Below are positions 8,676 to 17,778 of a DNA stretch of 64,000 nucleotides, piece after piece. Numbering within the stretch: position 1 is the first letter of the stretch; every line of letters begins with the position of its first letter. Source of the DNA: Nonomuraea solani (GTDB taxonomy: Bacteria; Actinomycetota; Actinomycetes; Streptosporangiales; Streptosporangiaceae); assembly GCF_900108335.1 (NCBI RefSeq), contig NZ_FNVT01000004.1, positions 620,001 through 684,000 on the forward strand, given 5' to 3'. The translations under genes were made by a program, and so were the position numbers. The notes under the pieces were generated by a model. The model searched no databases. It was not told the origin of the DNA and saw only the letters and a program-made list of their open reading frames with translations.

Positions 8676-9325
8676 TCCGGGTCCTGCTGGTCGACGACCA
8701 GCCGCTCCTGCGCAGTGGGTTTCGGGCGCTGCTCGACCTGGAGGACGACATCGAGGTGGTGGCGGAGGCGAGCGACGGGCTGGAGGGCCTGGCGCTGGCC
8801 CGGCGGCATCTGCCCGACATCGCCCTCATCGACATCCAGATGCCGGTCGTCGACGGCATCGAGGCGACCCGGCGGATCGCCGCCGACCCGGCCCTGGCCG
8901 GGGTGCACGTCGTCATCCTGACCAACTACGGCCTGGACGAGTACGTCTTCAACGCCCTGCGCGCCGGCGCGGCCGGGTTCCTCGTCAAGGACATCCTGCC
9001 CGAGGACTTCCTGCACGCCGTCCGGGTCGCGGCCCGCGGTGACGCGCTGCTCGCGCCGTCGATCACCCGCAAGCTCATCAACAGGTACGTCGCCCAGCCG
9101 CCCGCCACCGGCAAAGGGCTGAAGGAACTGACCAACCGCGAACGCGAGGCCGTCACCCTGGTCGCCCGGGGCCTGTCCAACGACCAGATCGCGGACCACA
9201 TGGTGATCAGCTCGCTGACCGCGAAGACCCACGTCAACCGGGCCATGGCCAAGCTCCACGCCCGCGACCGCGCCCAGCTCGTGATCCTGGCCTACGAGTC
9301 CGGTCTGGTGACCCCCCGAGCGTGA
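8672..9325 (+). CDS. NarL/FixJ-type response regulator
   Basis: 217 residues: a receiver domain followed by a LuxR-type helix-turn-helix. Receiver residues are all present: Asp8-Asp9, phospho-acceptor Asp54 in IALIDIQMP, the Thr of VVILTNYG and the Lys of FLVKD. The output domain LTNREREAVTLVARGLSNDQIADHMVIS-TAKTHVNRAMAKL would bind promoter DNA as a dimer after phosphorylation by the kinase encoded just upstream; the genes overlap by 4 bp and are certainly co-translated. The regulated genes are unknown; no target operon sits directly beside the pair. Confidence 0.93.
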   Translation: MIRVLLVDDQPLLRSGFRALLDLEDDIEVVAEASDGLEGLALARRHLPDIALIDIQMPVVDGIEATRRIAADPALAGVHVVILTNYGLDEYVFNALRAGAAGFLVKDILPEDFLHAVRVAARGDALLAPSITRKLINRYVAQPPATGKGLKELTNREREAVTLVARGLSNDQIADHMVISSLTAKTHVNRAMAKLHARDRAQLVILAYESGLVTPRA

Positions 9326-9413
9326 CGTGTGACCAAGCAGACATCGGCCCCAGGAATGGCACCTGATCGCTTCAGTGCTCTACCGGACAGAGCCCAGCGA
9401 AGGGAAGAACGCC

Positions 9414-9869
9414 ATGACCATCCTCGTCGCCTACGACGGCTCGGCCGACGCCCACGCCGCGATCGAGTTCGCGGCCAAGCACCTCGCCGCGCAGCCCACG
9501 CTCATCCTCACGGTGTGGGAGCCACTGCTGCTACAGATCAGGAAATATCCCCTTGCCGCCGGCGCGATCGACCCGGGCACCGAGGACGAGGCGCAGGCCC
9601 AGGCCGAGCAGCACGCCCAGGAGGGCGCCGAGCGGGCGATCGCCGCCGGCCTGAGCGAGGTCACCTACCGGGCGGTGGCCGACAACGAGTCGATCTGGAA
9701 GACGATCGTGGACGTGGCGGACGAGATCGACGCCTCGCTGATCGTCACCGGCTCGCGCGGCCTGGCCGGCGTCAGGTCGGTGCTGCTCGGCAGCGTCTCC
9801 AACCACGTGCTGCACCACGCTGGCCGCCCGACCCTCATCGTCCCGCCCACCAAACTCAAGAAGACGTGA
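9414..9869 (+). CDS. Universal stress protein (UspA family)
   Basis: 151 residues, a single Usp domain with a nucleotide-binding alpha/beta fold. The N-terminal strand and first loop read [13 protein letters not shown]. The ATP-binding signature [17 protein letters not shown] matches G-x2-G-x9-G(S/T), so it belongs to the ATP-binding class. The frame is open further upstream, but ATG 9414 has AAGGGAAG at a proper distance and gives the family N-terminus. Usp proteins modulate survival under growth arrest or redox stress; the partner is not known. The last 14 bp overlap the 3' end of the convergent soxR gene. Confidence 0.92.
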   Translation: MTILVAYDGSADAHAAIEFAAKHLAAQPTLILTVWEPLLLQIRKYPLAAGAIDPGTEDEAQAQAEQHAQEGAERAIAAGLSEVTYRAVADNESIWKTIVDVADEIDASLIVTGSRGLAGVRSVLLGSVSNHVLHHAGRPTLIVPPTKLKKT

Positions 9870-10344
9870 CGCAGCAGGTCTGAGGCGGGGACAGCCGGGT
9901 GTCGATGCGCCGCGCGCCCGGCCCCTCATCGCCCAGCCGGTCGTGCGGGTTGGCCACCGGGCACCGGTCCAGCGACAGACAGCCGCATCCGATGCACTCG
10001 GTGAGGTCGTCGCGCAGCCGCTGGAGCTGCTCGATCCGGTCGTTGAGCTCGCCGCGCCAGGCGGCCGACAGCCTGGCCCAGTCGCCGCGGGTGGGTGTGC
10101 GCTCGTCGGGCAGCTCGGCCAGGGCGTCCTTGATGGTCTTCAGCGGGATGCCGATGCGCTGGGCCAGGCGGATGAACGCGACCCTGCGCAGGCTGTCCCG
10201 GCTGTAACGGCGCTGGTTGCCGGCCGTACGACGGCTGGCGATGAGGCCCTTGGCCTCGTAGAAGTGCAGGGCGGAGACGGCCACACCGCTGCGTTCGGCG
10301 AGCTGGCCGACCGTGAGTTCCTTGGTGTTCCAGGCGACGGTCAT
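9856..10344 (-). CDS. soxR: Redox-sensitive MerR regulator SoxR
   Basis: 162 residues. The N-terminus (residues 8-75) is a MerR-type winged helix with the sequence [27 protein letters not shown] coiled dimerisation helix leads to the [2Fe-2S] ligand set Cys117, Cys120, Cys122 and Cys128 in [12 protein letters not shown], the exact SoxR arrangement. In actinomycetes SoxR usually responds to redox-active secondary metabolites and switches on a small set of oxidoreductase and exporter genes rather than a SoxS cascade (family knowledge). No such target is adjacent. It lies 9 bp downstream of the Lrp-type gene on the same strand, so the two are probably cotranscribed. Confidence 0.93.
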   Translation of the reverse strand: MTVAWNTKELTVGQLAERSGVAVSALHFYEAKGLIASRRTAGNQRRYSRDSLRRVAFIRLAQRIGIPLKTIKDALAELPDERTPTRGDWARLSAAWRGELNDRIEQLQRLRDDLTECIGCGCLSLDRCPVANPHDRLGDEGPGARRIDTRLSPPQTCCVTSS

Positions 10345-10353
10345 ACCTGAAGC

Positions 10354-10785
10354 TTACTTGAGGATCCGCTCGAAGAACGTCTCCAGGACGACGACCGTCC
10401 GCGTACCCGTCACGCCGTTCACCTCGAAGACCCGGCGCAGCACGTCCTGCAGGTCGCGGGTGCCGGCCGTACGGACCTTCAGCAGCACCGACGCGGGCCC
10501 CGCGATGACGTGCGCCTCCTCGACCTCCGGGATGGCCGCCAGCCCGGCCGCGCTCTCGCCCATCCACGCCCCGCCGTCGACCAGCACGTACGCCGTCACC
10601 GCCCGCCCGAGCGCCTCATGGTCCACCTCGATCGTGGTCCGCCTGATCACCCCACGCTCGCGCAACTTGCGCACCCGCTCGTGCGCGGCCCCGCTGGACA
10701 GCCCCACCGCCTTGCCGAGCACCGCGTACGACCGCGTCGCGTCCTCTTGCAGCAGGCCGATCAGCATCCTGTCGATTTCATCCAC
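10354..10785 (-). CDS. Lrp/AsnC family transcriptional regulator
   Basis: 143 residues with the canonical layout: an N-terminal helix-turn-helix (MDEIDRMLIGLLQEDATRSYAVLGKAVGLSSGAAHERVRKL) and a C-terminal RAM/AsnC ligand-binding domain (from about residue 65) that forms octamers and senses amino acids. It is divergent from the SMP-30-like gene across 56 bp, so that gene is a natural candidate target. Some Lrp homologues are also autoregulators. The amino-acid effector cannot be predicted from sequence. Confidence 0.9.
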   Translation of the reverse strand: MDEIDRMLIGLLQEDATRSYAVLGKAVGLSSGAAHERVRKLRERGVIRRTTIEVDHEALGRAVTAYVLVDGGAWMGESAAGLAAIPEVEEAHVIAGPASVLLKVRTAGTRDLQDVLRRVFEVNGVTGTRTVVVLETFFERILK

Positions 10786-10841
10786 GACCAGATGCTATCC
10801 CGTGATATGCCATGGTTGCCGAACAGCGTATGGTGAGCGGT

Positions 10842-11756
10842 ATGACGGACACGATCCCCACAGAGTTCGAGGTGCTGGACGAGCGGTTCGCCGGGATCGG
10901 CGGTGATGACCGGATCGAGATCCTGCATCGGGGCACCCGCTGGGCGGAGGGCCCGGTCTATTTCCCCGCCGGCCGGTTCCTGGTCTGGAGCGACATCCCC
11001 AACGAGCGCATGTTGCGCTGGGACGAGATGACCGGCGCGGTCGGCGAGTTCCGCCGGCCGTCGGGCTACACCAACGGCAACACGCTCGACCGCGAGGGCC
11101 GGTTGATCTCGTGTGAGCAGGGCAAACGGCGCGTCACCCGTACCGAGCACGACGGCTCGATCACGGTGGTCGCCGATCGCTGGGAGGGCAAGCGGTTCAA
11201 CAGCCCCAACGACGTGGTGGTGCGCTCCGACGGCTCCATCTGGTTCACCGACCCGCCCTACGGCCTGCTCAGCAACTACGAGGGCATCGCCGCCGACCAG
11301 GAGATCGACGGCTGCCACGTCTACCGCGCCGACCCGGTGACGGGCGAGGTGCGCGTCGTGGCCGACGACTTCTCCCGGCCCAACGGCCTGGCCTTCTCGC
11401 TCGACGAGCGGCAGCTCTACGTGGCCGACACGAAGGCCAGGCACCTGCGGGTGTTCGACGTGGGGGAGGACGGCGTGCTGTCGGGCGGCAAGGTCTTCGC
11501 CGAGGGCGGCGATCAGGACAGCTACGACGGCCTGCGGCTCGACGAGACCGGCCGCGTCTGGACCGCGGCCGGTAAGGGACTGCTCTGCTACGACCCCGAC
11601 GGCACGCTGATCGGCCGGCTCAAGCTGCCGGAGGCGACGGCCAACCTGGTGTTCGGCGGGCTCAAGCGCAACCAGCTCTTCATCACGGCCTCGACCTCGC
11701 TCTACACCCTGCTGACCAACGTCACCGGCGCGCGCCCGGTCTGGGCCGGGCGCTGA
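10842..11756 (+). CDS. SMP-30/gluconolactonase family protein
   Basis: About 304 residues forming a six-bladed beta-propeller. The metal and substrate residues of the family are visible in order: Glu in WAEGPVYF, Asn in YTNGNTLD, Asn-Asp in FNSPNDVVV, Asn in RPNGLAFS and Asp in DSYDGLRLD, with the typical IWFTDPPYGL between them. Members hydrolyse sugar lactones or related lactones using a divalent metal. ATG 10842 gives the shortest good N-terminus; in-frame ATGs at 10830 and 10812 are alternatives and none has a strong ribosome site. It is divergent from the Lrp gene and converges with the ABC permease gene, 2 bp apart. Confidence 0.9.
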   Translation: MTDTIPTEFEVLDERFAGIGGDDRIEILHRGTRWAEGPVYFPAGRFLVWSDIPNERMLRWDEMTGAVGEFRRPSGYTNGNTLDREGRLISCEQGKRRVTRTEHDGSITVVADRWEGKRFNSPNDVVVRSDGSIWFTDPPYGLLSNYEGIAADQEIDGCHVYRADPVTGEVRVVADDFSRPNGLAFSLDERQLYVADTKARHLRVFDVGEDGVLSGGKVFAEGGDQDSYDGLRLDETGRVWTAAGKGLLCYDPDGTLIGRLKLPEATANLVFGGLKRNQLFITASTSLYTLLTNVTGARPVWAGR

Positions 11757-11758
11757 CC

Positions 11759-12483
11759 TCACTCCCACCGGAACAACCGCACGGCCAGCCCGCCGAAGAC
11801 GACCAGCCCGGCGGCGACCACGGCCAGGTGCATGAGCTGCGGCGCGTGGCCCGCCCAGGTGTCCCTGAGCGCCTGGGCGAAGGGCCCGGCCACGGAGAAG
11901 TCGCTGACCAGGCGCAGCCCGTCCGGCATGGTCTCGCGCGGCGTCCACATGCCCGCCACGTACATCAGCGGGAACATCACCGCCGACCCGATCCCGGGAG
12001 CGACCTTGCCGTTCGGCGCCAGGGCGGCGATCACGAGCCCGATCGCCAGCAGCGCGGCGGTGCCGAGCAGGAACACCAGGACGAACCCCGCCCACTGCTT
12101 GGGCGCCGACGAGCCGAACACCACCATCCCGGCCACGGTCAGCAGCACCGTGGACACCGCCCCGATGGCCAGGTTGATCACGAGCTGCGCGCCCAGCACC
12201 CGCCCGGGGTGCACGGGCGTGGTGGACATCCGCCTGAGGACCCCTTGCTCCCGGTACGTGGTCAGCACCGCCGGCACGACGTTGCAGGCCAGCATCAGCA
12301 GCGTGAGGAGCGTCATCATGCTGGGCATGTGGGTGTCCACCACCCGTTCGCCCGAAGCCTGGACCTCGGTCATCCCCGGGATGCCGTATCCCAGCGCGAT
12401 CAGCAGCAAGGTCGGCAGCCCGAGGGTGAACAGCAGGAACGGCCATTCCCGCAGGTGCAGCTTGGTCTCGACGAGGAACAACT

Positions 12484-12487
<4 letters not shown>
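11759..12487 (-). CDS. ABC-2 type transporter permease (DrrB-like)
   Basis: 242 residues with six hydrophobic segments. The first helix LLFTLGLPTLLLIALGYGIPG and the motif LTTYREQGVLRRMSTTPVHPGRVLGAQL match the permease subunit of drug-export ABC-2 systems. It has the ATPase encoded immediately upstream (ATGA overlap) as partner, so the pair should assemble as a homodimeric exporter. It may export a drug, lipid or peptide. The neighbouring divergent two-component system suggests induced expression. Confidence 0.9.
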
Positions 12488-13389
<902 letters not shown>

Positions 13390-13480
13390 GGCACAGACGC
13401 TAGAAATCCCGGCTGGAACGGGGAATCTCGGTAGATGCCCGGCAAGGGTGTATCTAGGTGCAGTGACCCCGGCCGCCCCG

Positions 13481-14929
13481 ATGGCGGACACTGTGGGCAT
13501 GCTGCAGAGGTTCGGTCAGGTCCTGGTGCTGTTCGCGCTCATCCTCGTCCAGGTGCCCGCGATCATTCTGACGGTCGTCATGTTGTTGCTGTCCGTGGCG
13601 CTGGGCATGGTCTTCCTGTTCCCTCCTCAGACGATCATGGTCAGGGAGCTCGCCGAGCTCAACCGCCGGCTGGTACGCCAGTGGACCGGCATGGAGATCG
13701 ACCCCCCGTACCTGCCGGCACCCCCGCCCCCGGTGCCGCAGGCGGACGGGATGTACCGCTCGGAGCGCACGCTCTACAAGTCGCCCTGGATCCCCGCCTG
13801 GAACAGCCGGTGGAAGTGGCTGATGAGCGATCCGGCGACCTGGCGCGACGAGGTCTGGCTGCTGTTCGACCCGGTCGTGAAGGTGGCGCTGATCCCGCTC
13901 TTCCTCCTGCTCCCGGCCCGGGGCCTGCGCGTGTACGCCCTGTGGTGCGACCTCCTGCTGGGCGCGACCGCCGCCAGCCGCCTGGCCGGTCAGGTGAGCC
14001 ACCTGCGGCGCACCCGCAATTTGGCCGCCGACTCCCAGGCGGCCGAGATGCGCAGGATCGAGCGTGACCTGCACGACGGCACGCAGGCCAGGCTCGTGGC
14101 GATCGGCATGACGCTGGGCGCGGTCGAGCAGCTCGTCGACGACAATCCGAGCGCGGCCAAGGCGCTGCTGGCCAAGGCCAGGGACGCCTCCGCCGAGACG
14201 CTCACGGAGCTGCGCAGGGTCGTCCGCGGCATCCACCCTCCCGTGCTGGCGGAACGCGGTCTCGCCGACGCCGTACGCGCGCTGGCCATCGACAGCCCGC
14301 TGCAGGTCACCGTGGACGTCGAGCTGGCGCACCGGCCGGAGGCGCCGGTGGAGGCGGCGGTGTACTTCGCGGTCAGCGAACTGCTGTCCAACGCCGCCCG
14401 GCACGGCGAAGCCCGTACGGCGACGGTGGACGTCAGCACCAAAGGCCCCGACCTGCGCGTCACGGTCACCGACGACGGAATGGGCGGAGCCGACCCGGCC
14501 AAGGGCAGCGGCCTGATCGGCATCGAACGCCGGCTGGCCGCCTTCGACGGCGTGCTCGCCCTGCACAGCCCGCCCGGCGGCCCCACCACGGTCACGATGG
14601 ACCTGCCCCGCGTGCTGCCCGACCACTGGGCCGGCAACCTGGTCAAGATGCCGCGCTGGAAGTCGGCCGTGGTCGTCCTCCTCTGGGCCACGGCCTGGTG
14701 CCCCACCTTTCCTCAGGGGGTCGTGGCGGCGATCTTCAAGATCTTCGGGATCGAGGAGAAGGCCTGGTTCCTGGCCCTGCACCTGCCGGAGGTCTGGCAG
14801 TGGCCGGTGATTTTCGGGATGATCACACTTGGTGTCATCATGCACATCCTGGCCATCCGCATCCCCGCCAACCATGACCGCGAACGCTGGCTGGTGGAGG
14901 CGACCCCGACCAAACCGTGGTGCCCGTGA
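13481..14929 (+). CDS. Sensor histidine kinase with a C-terminal membrane hairpin
   Basis: About 482 residues. Two N-terminal transmembrane helices precede a cytoplasmic stretch, another hydrophobic pair (VWLLFDPVVKVALIPLFLLLPA and the following helix), then HisKA_3 with phospho-acceptor His198 in RDLHDGTQ. The HATPase domain follows, with ELLSNAARHGEA, TDDGMGGA and GSGLIGIERRL. Unusually, after the ATPase domain come two more hydrophobic helices (SAVVVLLWATAWCPTF and VIFGMITLGVIMHILAI), so the kinase core is bracketed by membrane segments. The start is uncertain: GTG 13463, ATG 13481 or ATG 13499. It is divergent from the DrrAB-like genes and overlaps its response regulator by GTGA. Confidence 0.9.
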   Translation: MADTVGMLQRFGQVLVLFALILVQVPAIILTVVMLLLSVALGMVFLFPPQTIMVRELAELNRRLVRQWTGMEIDPPYLPAPPPPVPQADGMYRSERTLYKSPWIPAWNSRWKWLMSDPATWRDEVWLLFDPVVKVALIPLFLLLPARGLRVYALWCDLLLGATAASRLAGQVSHLRRTRNLAADSQAAEMRRIERDLHDGTQARLVAIGMTLGAVEQLVDDNPSAAKALLAKARDASAETLTELRRVVRGIHPPVLAERGLADAVRALAIDSPLQVTVDVELAHRPEAPVEAAVYFAVSELLSNAARHGEARTATVDVSTKGPDLRVTVTDDGMGGADPAKGSGLIGIERRLAAFDGVLALHSPPGGPTTVTMDLPRVLPDHWAGNLVKMPRWKSAVVVLLWATAWCPTFPQGVVAAIFKIFGIEEKAWFLALHLPEVWQWPVIFGMITLGVIMHILAIRIPANHDRERWLVEATPTKPWCP

Positions 14930-15576
14930 ATCGCGTACTCATCGCCGAAGACCTCTACCTGCTCAGAGACGGGCTCGTCCATCTCCTCCAGGCCCACGGC
15001 TTCGAGGTCGTGGGGGCCGTGGAGAGCGGGCCCGAGCTGCTGAAAGGGCTGCTGGAGCTGCGCCCCGACGTCTCGATCGTGGACGTGCGCCTGCCGCCCA
15101 CGTTCACCGACGAGGGCCTTCAGGCGGCGCTCGCGGCCAGGAAACAGGTGCCAGGGCTGCCCATTCTCGTGCTGTCCCAGCACGTCGAGCAGCTCTACGC
15201 CCGTGAGCTGCTCGCCGACGGCTCGGGCGCGATCGGCTATCTGCTCAAGGACCGGGTCTTCAACGCCGAGCAGTTCATCGACGCCGTACGCCGGGTCGCC
15301 GCCGGCGGCACGGCCATGGACCCCGAGGTGATCGCCAAGCTGCTGGCCAGCAACGCCCGGCTCGAACCGCTGGCCGCGCTCACGCCCCGCGAGCGCGAGG
15401 TGCTGGAGGCGATGGCCGAGGGACGGTCGAACGCGGCCATCTCCCAGCGGCTCTATCTCAGCGAAAGTGCCGTGGCCAAACACACCGCCTCGATCTTCGC
15501 AAAGCTCGGCCTGGCACCGTCTGACGACGACAACCGCCGCGTGCTGGCCGTGCTCGCCTACCTCAACAGCCGCTGA
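14926..15576 (+). CDS. NarL/FixJ-type response regulator
   Basis: 216 residues: receiver domain with Glu8-Asp9, phospho-acceptor Asp53 in VSIVDVRLPP and Lys in GYLLKDRV, then a LuxR HTH (LTPREREVLEAMAEGRSNAAISQRLYLSESAVAKHTASIFAKL). The PPTFTDEG stretch after the phospho-Asp is frequent in actinobacterial regulators paired with HisKA_3 kinases. Start GTG 14926 overlaps the kinase stop as GTGA; GTG codons at 14917 and 14920 would add two or three residues. The likely target is the divergent ABC exporter, which is inference from position. Confidence 0.93.
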   Translation: MNRVLIAEDLYLLRDGLVHLLQAHGFEVVGAVESGPELLKGLLELRPDVSIVDVRLPPTFTDEGLQAALAARKQVPGLPILVLSQHVEQLYARELLADGSGAIGYLLKDRVFNAEQFIDAVRRVAAGGTAMDPEVIAKLLASNARLEPLAALTPREREVLEAMAEGRSNAAISQRLYLSESAVAKHTASIFAKLGLAPSDDDNRRVLAVLAYLNSR

Positions 15577-15644
15577 CCGCCGTTAGTTGTCGGTCACACC
15601 GGCTATTTTCATAGAGGCACGGCGCGACGAAGGGGTGGTAACAG

Positions 15645-16742
15645 GTGAAAATCCGGGTTAACCGCGATGTTCTGGCAGATGCGGTGGCGTGGGCTGCCCG
15701 AGTCCTGCCCAGCCGCCCCGTGGTGCCCGTCCTGTCCGGGCTGCTGCTGGAGGCGGGCGAAGAGCTGAGCCTGTCCGCGTTCGACTACGACGTCTCCGCG
15801 CGGGCCGAGGTCGACGCCGACGTGGCCGAGGAGGGCCGGGTGCTGATTCCCGGCCGGCTGCTGGCCGAGATCAGCCGCAGTCTGCCCGCCGAGGACGTGG
15901 AGATCGTCACCGAAGGCCCCGAGGCGGTGCTGACCTGCGGGAGTGCCGAGTTCGGGCTGATCACGATGCCGGTCGAAGACTTCCCGACCATGCCGACGAT
16001 GCCGCAGAGCATCGGCGCGATCGGCGGCGGCGTGTTCGCCTCCGCCGTCGGGCAGGTCGCGCCGGCGGCCAGCCGCGACGACACGCTGCCCATGCTCACC
16101 GGCATCAGGGTCGACATCGAGGGCGAAACCGTGGCGATGGCGGCGACCGACCGCTACCGCATCGCCGCCCGCGACTTCACCTGGCGCCCGGTCAGCCCCG
16201 ACGTGGCCGTCTCCGCGATGGTCCCGGCGCGGGTGCTGGTCGAGGTGGCCAAGTCGCTGCGCGGTGGCGAGGTGTCGGTCGCGATGGGCGACGGGGTGGC
16301 CGGGTTCGAGAGCGTGGGGCGCAGCACGACCGTGCGCCTGCTCGACGAGCAGTTCATCGACTACCGCGCCAGGCTCACCTCGGACTGGTCGATCAGGGCC
16401 GACGTGCCGGTGGCTTCGTTCGTCAACGCGATCAAGCGGGTGGCCCTGGTGGCCGAGCGCAACACCGCGATCCGGCTGTCGTTCAGCCAGGGGCAGGTGC
16501 TGATCCAGGCCGGCGGCGGCGACATCGGGCGCGGCACGGAGGTGGTGCCGTGCGAGCTGCGCGGCGACGACATCCAGATCGCCTTCCAGTCCCAGTTCCT
16601 GCTCGACGGGCTGGGCGGGATCGAGAGCGAGCTGGCCCGCATCAACCTGGAGTCACCGACCAGACCCGCCCTCATCCAAGACGTCCCCGGCGACGGCCAG
16701 CCCGCCTTCCGCTACCTGGTCATGTCCCTCCGCCAAAGCTAA
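15645..16742 (+). CDS. dnaN: DNA polymerase III beta subunit (sliding clamp)
   Basis: 365 residues with the three clamp-fold repeats: an N-terminal domain starting MKIRVNRDVLADAVAWAARVLPSRPVVPVLSG, a middle domain with TGIRVDIEGETVAMAATDRYRIA, and a C-terminal domain ending in PAFRYLVMSLRQS. The clamp encircles DNA and tethers polymerase III. No dnaA or recF lies beside it, which is where the housekeeping dnaN normally sits, so this may be a second clamp gene; several actinomycetes carry one. The C-terminal MSLRQS deviates from the usual MPLR end that lines the partner-binding cleft. GTG 15645 follows GGGGTGG. It stands alone, 68 bp after the response regulator gene. Confidence 0.85.
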   Translation: MKIRVNRDVLADAVAWAARVLPSRPVVPVLSGLLLEAGEELSLSAFDYDVSARAEVDADVAEEGRVLIPGRLLAEISRSLPAEDVEIVTEGPEAVLTCGSAEFGLITMPVEDFPTMPTMPQSIGAIGGGVFASAVGQVAPAASRDDTLPMLTGIRVDIEGETVAMAATDRYRIAARDFTWRPVSPDVAVSAMVPARVLVEVAKSLRGGEVSVAMGDGVAGFESVGRSTTVRLLDEQFIDYRARLTSDWSIRADVPVASFVNAIKRVALVAERNTAIRLSFSQGQVLIQAGGGDIGRGTEVVPCELRGDDIQIAFQSQFLLDGLGGIESELARINLESPTRPALIQDVPGDGQPAFRYLVMSLRQS

Positions 16743-16978
16743 CGCCCCCCACCGGGCGAACCGGCCACATCGTCCGCCCTCCTCACGGGCGGGCGAACCG
16801 ACAGCACGGCCTCTGCGCGCCGCTGCTCACGGGCAGGCGAACCCGGGGGCGCCGCCCCCGCTGGCCCCTCTCCTCGCGGCCGGGGAACCGGCGGCGCCGC
16901 CCCTCCTCTTCTCCAAAAGGACCGCACCGAAGTGCGGCGGGGCAGGACGAGAAGGGAAGTCGTGATGACGCGCGAGAA
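16743..16978. other. Non-coding stretch with degenerate repeats and a hairpin
   Basis: This 236-bp gap between the converging dnaN and MarR genes holds four imperfect copies of a block centred on (G)CGAACC at 16756, 16793, 16837 and 16883, spaced 38-46 bp apart. The best pair is CTCACGGGCGGGCGAACCG versus CTCACGGGCAGGCGAACCC. A small hairpin CCGCAC-cgaa-GTGCGG at 16922-16937 lies near the end and could terminate either gene, although there is no T-run. I see no gene here. Confidence 0.4.
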
Positions 16979-17428
16979 TCAACGCCCGCTGTGGCGGTCG
17001 GCGACCAGCCTGAACACCCTCTTGAACTCCGCGTACGCCTCCTCGCCCACAGCCCGCGCATGCTCGGCCTCCATCCCGGCGAGGATGGCATCCGACTTGG
17101 CCATGTGATCAAGCCCCTTGTCCGTGGGCACGATCAGCTTGGCCCGCCGATCGGCCGGGTCCGGCTGCCGCCGCACGTACCCGAGCTCGACCAGCTCGTC
17201 CACCAGCGTCCCGATCACCTGCTTGTGCTGCCCTGACTGAGCGGCCAGATCGGTGGCCCTGCTGCCCTCCTCATCCAGGTACGCCAGCACGGCACCGTGC
17301 CGGGGCCGTACGTCGGGATGCCCCACCTCGCCCAGCCGCGTGAACAGCTCCCGCTGCAGGCCGAAAAGCGTCCGGCCGGCCAGGACACCGAGGTCGGGCT
17401 CCTCCTGCTTGCGCTGGCTCCTGCGCAC
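16979..17428 (-). CDS. MarR family transcriptional regulator
   Basis: 149 residues with a winged helix: LGEVGHPDVRPRHGAVLAYLDEEGSRATDLAAQSGQHKQVIGTLVDELVELGYVRRQPDPADRRAKLIVPTDKG. The recognition helix and the DxRxK wing (DPADRRAKLI) are typical of MarR. It is divergent from the ABM/NmrA operon across 62 bp that contain two copies of a near-palindromic 10-mer, so it most likely represses that operon and itself. The effector is unknown; MarR proteins often respond to phenolic or electrophilic compounds. Confidence 0.92.
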   Translation of the reverse strand: MRRSQRKQEEPDLGVLAGRTLFGLQRELFTRLGEVGHPDVRPRHGAVLAYLDEEGSRATDLAAQSGQHKQVIGTLVDELVELGYVRRQPDPADRRAKLIVPTDKGLDHMAKSDAILAGMEAEHARAVGEEAYAEFKRVFRLVADRHSGR

Positions 17429-17444
17429 GGCACACCCTCCATTA

Positions 17445-17470
17445 AGTCACTAATCTTGATAGTCACTAAT
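17445..17470 (+). promoter_or_regulatory. Twin operator for the MarR-type regulator
   Basis: AGTCACTAAT occurs twice, at 17445-17454 and 17461-17470, exactly 16 bp apart. The second copy sits in TAGTCACTA, a dyad (TAGT-C-ACTA) suited to a MarR dimer. A TACTAT/TATATT stretch follows at 17474-17482, the only AT-rich promoter-like sequence here, and ATG 17491 is so close that the mRNA would be nearly leaderless. Regulator binding is inferred from position and symmetry. Confidence 0.55.
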
Positions 17471-17490
17471 TCATACTATATTGTCGTGCC

Positions 17491-17778
17491 ATGACGACGA
17501 CGGTGGAACTCACCCGGTTCCGGGTGTCGCCCGAGCGTGCCGGCGACCTGTTGGCGGCCCGGGCGGGAATGATCGCTGATTTCCAGGCCGGCCGGGCCGG
17601 ATTCCTGGGCGCCAAGCTGGTCCGCGTGTCCGCCGACGAGTGGCTGGACATCGTGGAGTGGCGATCGAGCGGCGACTTCGCCGACTCACGCGCCAGAGGC
17701 GCCGATTCGCCCGGCATCCGGGCCTTCTTCGACCTGATCGACGAGCTTGTCTCCATGGAAGAGGGGACCCTCCGATGA
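17491..17778 (+). CDS. Antibiotic biosynthesis monooxygenase (ABM)-fold protein
   Basis: 95 residues with a single dimeric alpha-beta-barrel ABM domain: VELTRFRVSPERAGDLLAARAGMIADFQAGRAGFLGAKLVRV then WLDIVEWRS, the paired strands and helix usual in the family. Small ABM proteins include cofactor-free monooxygenases acting on quinols and many proteins of unknown substrate. It is the first gene of a two-gene operon; its stop overlaps the NmrA-like start as ATGA. Control by the divergent MarR regulator is likely. With the downstream oxidoreductase it suggests handling of a reactive quinone or phenol, which is inference. Confidence 0.85.
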   Translation: MTTTVELTRFRVSPERAGDLLAARAGMIADFQAGRAGFLGAKLVRVSADEWLDIVEWRSSGDFADSRARGADSPGIRAFFDLIDELVSMEEGTLR

